In this document: positions 60,501 to 64,000 of the stretch, piece by piece | Numbering within the stretch: position 1 is the first letter of the stretch | Layout: each line of letters begins with the position of its first letter | Source: CAWJMN01 sp963844055 | GTDB lineage: Bacteria > Planctomycetota > Planctomycetia > Pirellulales > Pirellulaceae | Direction: 5' to 3' | Assembly: GCA_963844055.1 (NCBI GenBank) | Contig: CAWJMN010000001.1 | Span: 3,978,235-4,042,234, forward strand | DNA: 64,000 bases | The notes under the pieces: generated by a model | Database searches by the model: none | What the model saw: only the letters and a program-made list of their open reading frames with translations | Told to the model about the DNA's origin: nothing | Made by a program: the position numbers and the translations under genes

Positions 60501-60759
60501 CGCTTGGGTCGACCGGCCGAACAGAAATCGTTCGATAGCCTTCACTCAGGCCTACTGGAACAATTTCGAAGTTCCCTTGTCCATCGACGGAAGTTGAGCC
60601 ATCGGCAATGCCGTCTCCATTGAGGTCGTACTCCACCTGCGTCGCTGCCGTCCCTAAGACGACTTGACCACGAATTGTAGGATCAGAAGTCGCGCTATCG
60701 GTCGAGGAATTCCCGGTATCGTTTGCCAGCCGCAAGTTCTCCACATGCATCACTAGGCT
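54481..60759 (-). CDS. Giant helical/coiled-coil middle part of polymorphic toxin-like protein
   Basis: About 2,090 codons with no closer-family match that I recognise. The first ~90 residues are the tenth copy of an EF-hand-like repeat (DLNGDGIADG). Then come ~2,000 residues rich in Ala, Gln, Glu, Asp, Lys and Ser, almost free of Pro and Cys. Heptad-like helices dominate (for example QLELEKNQLVAQKMNLESENA), broken by a Gly/Thr linker near 330-370. The start (TTG 60801 or ATG 60750) is not credible because the repeat runs on from the upstream ORF. With the two GCT-N-AGC breaks repaired (60757-60763, 54502-54508) it is the middle of a single protein. Confidence 0.8.
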   Translation of the reverse strand, partial: SLVMHVENLRLANDTGNSSTDSATSDPTIRGQVVLGTAATQVEYDLNGDGIADGSTSVDGQGNFEIVPVGLSEGYRTISVRPVDPSVTRWQNINFVNSSQPDGTEAQTLVTTYQSYNNQWATAQSSYQTSLASINTTYKQAQQNAQATYQSTLLSATGAHDAVVTAARSAYATAMSAAQQTYNAALSAASAQFTTDLANFSGDTTSFEPIKFEWGPVPVDNGPAFEQDDSNNPLPPMSDIANPDMTYDLGLDRAFQAEMARIEQEYQGRLADNYQTWTNSIHSSDGTYTTAVQAINLEFQKKYAEFEENFKRSIMPVDMSGGTLPTTGATGTGAEDEEVSANGITTSGTSDPNAKPDLAKAKQKLNSSLSGLLDTFNSAVKAVTDAYNKAWTDTEKKTLEQKLIDLPIESQGRVTQLELEKNQLVAQKMNLESENASLQNQIAQYSPMIPGSKTPAELQAEIDANNVLIADKVTKIDGKTEAIRLEKIDGEKKVAGVRKEIAEKQSAASEKLAKDRAKATQDWNDKVANALMAMGKVANAMTAWVEKAKIDANATKLKAQSDAELAREKGEADALKIKVDNENAAEEFKAQSDAYAAVEKWLAQQKARRDALARLDAELNTPVSNYQKSLAVNQVVFSESLASLMHDRNSNDITSEFKQLKDDNASTVTLAKEGLDLRNKQRKDAIDAAADFAKDGVVQKQAEADSRLEAVNQFSKDLNKANKDRDDRGAEVTRKYADKKAGHAYDQTVADAESRYKKGGNSNLQADLDQHQKDYDIATTVNDVEDMRKDTATSMKTWGTDRSAARALKETSFNEAAATNANDSIDSYMEFVKDLADDQEEFAVGFAGKYETFLKVLSAHITTNAKEQNGHAETYSNGLSNAQKRQNSDDSASLTEFEVSTANVSKEKIQAWNSELQSRWSEYQYDLAFGDVGKATEAGAARAKLIAALGEVGVLFTTAHNLFVKLSADKQNDAAKDQVDKNAESVKEFGIAIAGKAKELAYALAGAANGRDHTYNDYTEAAANAITDHQQTRDDRAAEAGRVQEVAFAVAEKAFNQEKVDALYDLQHNITTTAVYDGRLASAASTQTSANELAIFQFRQKVGVEDAVRVRADSVTEVQWTNLTVDNDKQFPRAAKVAREAYEEAKRVLEKDLGDSAVAAVKKYQKAIADAEKQFVIDEADKLSDQVEGSNRANNDFADDESKVENHARERDSQAKSKYRTGKAEDRVTALGGDPSLIQPPTNGSGINVNSIESTSSISAQYVSVPQVGGGTTSALLSPDARRERDYQLSIAAADLIYAHELAQAQSVHDASISHAIESVTYYYSTDRKSQAVAFAMDSAEAARQLSYELADLQATRDSAIVDSSSHARKNIDLLIEDLNISRIDADGLYTKSMAAARAAQVESIVTAESGSYGTAISTNSISLAGFTNPASASTLRAAKEAAAESYLNAEYGHAKTNKQSLAAAMVTYGSSLKSCQVGLAQAEGNANVSYAQSAKHSLDTTADAQLARDVQYHTAERNYRHAEEDYDLGQSQELLTALSNAEGVYTHASGMAGVSRSGLIAIAASTHIVSVAQQNAAKAHSIYDLPAATSKAAQFAIASADAQAQWTTAMQPVYINLVVTLATVRQNQIDSQLQIQHDFVYASREALDANIAGIRAVDDVADSVWFHADLIESRDARISERLEGVEGVAAQSVALVNRATADGDHYLDHLAAYGQFEIASLTRKTELDNAYNQHLDFSKDFDGGGIQLDLGSVAIVGTSYKAVANSSNSDATGLVAKKQLERDVVDSELRRATSERAIDLQLASTVEGSHQASQDRISAIVRQARITQAKAVQDRIYDVSEVDSDYRISIALAQVSYWNAVADGINAARLATVSASNDWMSNGYTQRANVLNGVAQIIQLPWAEYQKNSAVAESLWWLASGKGFEIQRALQENALDSNYQDTLNANYTERVSLTDSHIKETARAVADANYQYAVDLAMAEEFYEVNKNAIRKSEVLELVGRQSAQLINYYSLRHDASYATSELVEFEEGQAYESLLSDGNALVEDQSRSKALQLDYADVCTELEQERIDRISRLDLAGEMGDWLSGPALCN

Positions 60760-63700
60760 CAGCAGGGTCGATATAAGTGAAGCTAAGCGCCTGCCAAGCA
60801 CTTGTCTGCGTCAAGCCGCGACTGTCAGCCTCTTTGATGCGAACCTTAATCTGCACGCTGCCCGCTGTCAGGCCCGTCGGCGTGAATACAAACTTCCCCT
60901 GAGCGTCGGTCGTAGTGGTCCCATCGACCAGCCCATCATTATTAATGTCGTACTCGGCAGTCAGTCCAGCCACTCCATTGTCATTCGTGACCGTACCTTG
61001 AATGGTGGGATCGGTTGTGGAGGAGCCACCACTGGTAACCGTCTTCAGCGCAAGTTGTGCCAAGCCAGGCAATGCATTCGCGGTTGCATTTGGAGAAACG
61101 GCTAGTGAACTCCAGCCGCTACGCATTTGCTGCCCAGTCGCCATGTTCAGCTCAAGGGCGCGTGCGCGAACCGTGGTGGCCGCACCTGGATTGGCAGGCA
61201 TCGTTACAGTGAACGAGCCACTGGCATCTGTCGTTGCCGTAGCATCCACATTGCCATCATTGTTCCAATCGAACTCCACGGTGATTCCCGACAGCGTCTT
61301 TTCATTTACAATTCGGCCCGTGAGTTGAGGCGGAGGTGGCAGGCCATCACTGGTTGCCGCATTGCTGTTTGCCAATTGGAATTCAACGATCTTGGCAACC
61401 TCATTGGGACCATCCTGATACTGGAATGTCAGGGGTTGCCATTCACTTGCCATGTAAGTGGCAAGCTTCTCAACATGCTCAATGGCACGTGCCCGGATTG
61501 TCTGCGAGCCAAAGGCAAGCCCCATCGGCGAGTAAACAAACTTGCCCGTTGAGTCGGTGTAAGCCAGCCCCTCCGCAACACCATCACCATTGGTATCAAT
61601 CTCAATTGCCATTCGGTCGACGGGGCCGTCGTTTGTAATCTGCCCAACGACCGTGCTGTTTCCCGATACGAGATCGGATTGGGACGTCCCGGTGTCCGCC
61701 AAGAGCCCTAGCGAAGCTACCACGGGACGCTGGTTCACGATTTCAACGTAGGTGAATGAAAAAGGTTGCCATCCACCAAACACTCCCACTTGATGAATGG
61801 GGTCCCACTGTTTACTGCGGACTTGAACCGTCTGAGGGCCAAATGCTAGGCCAAGGGGAACAATAAGGAACTTCCCTTGAGCATCTGCCAGCACTTTTTG
61901 ATCGGCAACGCCATCGCCATTGCGATCTAGCTCTACAATAACACCGTACGACACACCGTTCGAAGCGACTCCACTACCGACGGTGCCGGAAATCGCAGGG
62001 TCCGTGGTTACGCCATCGTTGGCAGCTGATCCGGTTCCCGTGTCGTGTGCCAGCCCCAACCCTTGAATAGCAAGCGGGGTAAACACCGAGTCTTCAAGCG
62101 TAAAGGTGATCGCTTCCCATGGGCCACGACTAATCGAGCCGTCAGCTTCGGCAATCGCTACGCGGCCACGGATCGTATGAGATCCAAATGCCAATTGCAG
62201 GGGCAGGTATTGAAAACTCCCCATGCCATCGGTTTGTGCACGTGCGACAACCACCCCCGCTCCATCCCGATCAAACTCAATCGTGATTCCTGAAACGGGA
62301 CCTGAGTCTGTAACTTGGCCCGTGATCGTTGCATTGGTGGTCACGCGGTCTGTTGAAGAGGCCCCCGTATCGCTCACCAAGGCCAAACCGCTCAGCACAG
62401 GAAGTGGAGTTCCCTCTTTCGTAAAGGCGAGTGTTGCCCACTGTCCCAGCACTTCACTTTGCAGGATGTGATCAAATCGACTTCCCCGAACACGAGCCGT
62501 AGTTAAGCCATTGGGCAAGTTTTGGGGGATGACTTGGAACCCACCATTTGCATCCGTATAAGCGACCTGATCATCTTGCCCATCTCCATTGAAATCCACA
62601 TGGATCGTTTGGAAGGCCACGACATCGCCCGTCAAGGTTCCCTGGAAGGTGACATCGCGTGAAATGCGGTCGGTCGATGAACTCCCCGTATCATTCGTCA
62701 GCTGCAAATCGGTGATCGTGCCAGCCGCCGCTGCCGCATAGGTGAAAGTCAGCGAGGCCCAAGGACCAAACAGGTAGGTTCCTAGACTTGGTGCCCACTC
62801 GTTGAAACGCACTTGGATTGTCTTCGTGCCATACTGGGTCAAAGCGGGGAGGTACGTGTACCCCTGGCCCGCAACCAGGTTGGAAGTGTCGTCTTCTGGG
62901 ACCCCATCTCCATTGGTGTCGATTTCCATGCTGATATTGGCGTTGGTATCGTAGGCAAAGCCTCGGTACATTGCCTTCAGCGTTGGATCGCTGGAGATCA
63001 GATCGCTGTTTGACGCCAAATCGTCTTTGACAAGGCAAAAGGTATCGACAACCAGCTGCGAGATGGGAGGCGCAACCAACGTCATCGCGAAACTATCCCA
63101 AGCTCCTGTTGCTTCTCGATTGCCACTGGCATCGAATTTAGCCAGTCGGTAGTTCAGCGTCAGGTTTCCAACATACTTCCACAGGGTCGGATCGACTCGG
63201 CGCGGGTCGTAATGGAAAGTGGTGTCCGGGGCAACCTTCACGTACCCATCCATTACGCCATCAGCATTGTGGTCGAATTCCACTCGGATCGTCCCAGTGC
63301 CGGCAGTACCGCGTACCATTCCAGACATAGTCGGGTTGGTCGTAATGCGATCTGCATCATTCGTCAATGTGTCCTGCATGAGCCCCATGCGGACAATCTG
63401 CAAATTGGGAATTTCGGGGCGTGCAACGAGCGTGTAGTCAAAGCTTGCCCACGTGGTCGTTCGAACAATCTCACCCGAGGCATTTTTGAGGACGGAGCGA
63501 TATTTCAGATGAACATCGCCCAAAAAGGTCGCTAGAGCTGGATTGGTTTGAGCGGGGTCATAGCTGAAGTTTTTCCCGGATGAAACCGCTGTGAAACCAT
63601 CGGCAGTGCCATCATTGTTGTGGTCAAACTGCACTTCGACTGTGCCCGCTGTAACATTCCCCGCCAAAGTTCCTGCGATCCGACCGTCGTAGCTAATACG

Positions 63701-63763
63701 ATCGACATCCGATGCCCCCGAATCATAAGCGAGCCTGATTCCCCAAACTCGAATAGCCTCTTC
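60469..63763 (-). repeat. Ten tandem ~110-residue protein repeats with calcium-type loops
   Basis: Each unit reads roughly: Leu-rich opening with DTGxSxxD, a PTIxGxV strand, an acidic DxNxDGxxDG loop, a DxxGxF strand, then VRxxE and a closing WxxxxFTY. Unit 5 has a degenerate loop (DRDGAGVVVA) and unit 8 an altered opening. Units 1-9 are in one frame and unit 10 in the next. Likely surface-stalk domains stabilised by calcium. Confidence 0.8.
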
Positions 63764-64000
63764 ACTGGGAAGTGGTGGTGTTGCTGCGGCCAACCAAGTT
63801 AGCGAAAACGTGCCATGGAGCGGATCATTCGACGGGAATGTGATCGTTCCTGCGACCGAAGCTGCGGCAGCTGCTTCGAAGCGAACCGTAAAATGGGTCA
63901 CGCCGCCATAAGGCGCAACGGTCGTGTCGAATCCAGAAACAACCGTTAGGCCCGCTGTGGTCTGAAGCAAGTTAGGATCAAGCGTTAACGGCGTCCCACC
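60695..64000 (-). CDS. Repeat-rich N-terminal part of the giant protein (5' end outside window)
   Basis: Open from the window edge; start lies beyond 64000. The first ~60 residues (PLTLDPNLLQTTAGLTVV... SNDPLHGTFSLTW) look like a choice-of-anchor-D/ASPM-SPD2-Hydin-type domain, a secreted-protein module. Then nine ~110-residue repeats follow, each with an EF-hand-like loop (DHNNDGTADG, DTNGDGVPED, DRNGDGVADQ, DINNDGLVDG and others). The frame loses the tenth repeat at GCTGAGC (60757-60763, minus strand) and ends in unrelated residues to 60695. Exported cell-surface protein, calcium-binding probable; whole visible chain about 3,800 residues after repair. Confidence 0.85.
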   Translation of the reverse strand, partial: GGTPLTLDPNLLQTTAGLTVVSGFDTTVAPYGGVTHFTVRFEAAAAASVAGTITFPSNDPLHGTFSLTWLAAATPPLPSEEAIRVWGIRLAYDSGASDVDRISYDGRIAGTLAGNVTAGTVEVQFDHNNDGTADGFTAVSSGKNFSYDPAQTNPALATFLGDVHLKYRSVLKNASGEIVRTTTWASFDYTLVARPEIPNLQIVRMGLMQDTLTNDADRITTNPTMSGMVRGTAGTGTIRVEFDHNADGVMDGYVKVAPDTTFHYDPRRVDPTLWKYVGNLTLNYRLAKFDASGNREATGAWDSFAMTLVAPPISQLVVDTFCLVKDDLASNSDLISSDPTLKAMYRGFAYDTNANISMEIDTNGDGVPEDDTSNLVAGQGYTYLPALTQYGTKTIQVRFNEWAPSLGTYLFGPWASLTFTYAAAAAGTITDLQLTNDTGSSSTDRISRDVTFQGTLTGDVVAFQTIHVDFNGDGQDDQVAYTDANGGFQVIPQNLPNGLTTARVRGSRFDHILQSEVLGQWATLAFTKEGTPLPVLSGLALVSDTGASSTDRVTTNATITGQVTDSGPVSGITIEFDRDGAGVVVARAQTDGMGSFQYLPLQLAFGSHTIRGRVAIAEADGSISRGPWEAITFTLEDSVFTPLAIQGLGLAHDTGTGSAANDGVTTDPAISGTVGSGVASNGVSYGVIVELDRNGDGVADQKVLADAQGKFLIVPLGLAFGPQTVQVRSKQWDPIHQVGVFGGWQPFSFTYVEIVNQRPVVASLGLLADTGTSQSDLVSGNSTVVGQITNDGPVDRMAIEIDTNGDGVAEGLAYTDSTGKFVYSPMGLAFGSQTIRARAIEHVEKLATYMASEWQPLTFQYQDGPNEVAKIVEFQLANSNAATSDGLPPPPQLTGRIVNEKTLSGITVEFDWNNDGNVDATATTDASGSFTVTMPANPGAATTVRARALELNMATGQQMRSGWSSLAVSPNATANALPGLAQLALKTVTSGGSSTTDPTIQGTVTNDNGVAGLTAEYDINNDGLVDGTTTTDAQGKFVFTPTGLTAGSVQIKVRIKEADSRGLTQTSAWQALSFTYIDPAEPSDACGELAAGKRYREFLDR

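Overview
The window comes from a planctomycete, most likely of the Pirellulaceae type. The clues are the paired DUF1501 and PSCyt1/DUF1549/DUF1553 genes, a short NPYRSP-type protein, a DUF2924-recombinase module and a FlbD-containing flagellar cluster. These are family-level inferences from the sequence alone; no species is claimed.

1-22519 (+): a flagellar gene cluster. It opens with the end of a histidine kinase and a sigma-54 activator (FlrB/FlrC-like pair). A near-perfect -24/-12 promoter follows, with two CGGCAA-N3-TTGCCG palindromes about 150-200 bp upstream. The structural genes then run flgB, flgC, fliE, fliF, fliG, fliH, fliI, fliJ, a motE-like gene, fliK, flgD, flgE, flbD, motA, motB, fliL, fliN, fliO, fliP, fliQ, fliR and flhB. 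Together they encode the rod start, MS ring, switch, export ATPase and gate, hook and stator. fliM, flhA, flgG and flagellin are not in the window.

22507-47184: chromosomal metabolic and housekeeping genes on both strands. They include a sulfotransferase, a ComB-like phosphatase, glycyl-tRNA synthetase, a sugar-phosphate isomerase, a QW-repeat protein, pyruvate kinase, DUF1501 and PSCyt/PSD1 proteins, a response regulator, a beta-propeller, ribH, an acyl carrier protein, a ComEA-like protein, mutS and a thioester-reductase-like SDR.

47185-64000: an accessory-looking region. It holds gene-poor DNA, a 36-residue Lys/Ala histone-tail-like protein, tRNA-His, and a three-gene coupled recombinase module (DUF2924, serine recombinase, small HTH-like protein). 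Beyond that, on the minus strand, lies an enormous surface-type protein: choice-of-anchor-D-like domain, ten ~110-residue EF-hand-like repeats, ~2,000 residues of helix/coiled coil, and a C-terminal HNH-type nuclease. An SMI1/KNR4-like immunity gene follows directly. This looks like a giant polymorphic toxin with its immunity protein.

A second, unexpected signal runs through the window. Six reading-frame breaks (two in fliL, one each in comB and mutS, two in the giant toxin gene) all sit at GCT-N(1-2)-AGC. All six are repaired exactly by reading the palindrome GCTAGC. This is either a systematic sequence artefact at a possibly modified motif or an unusual mutational process. When repaired, the three giant ORFs become one protein of about 3,800 visible residues.
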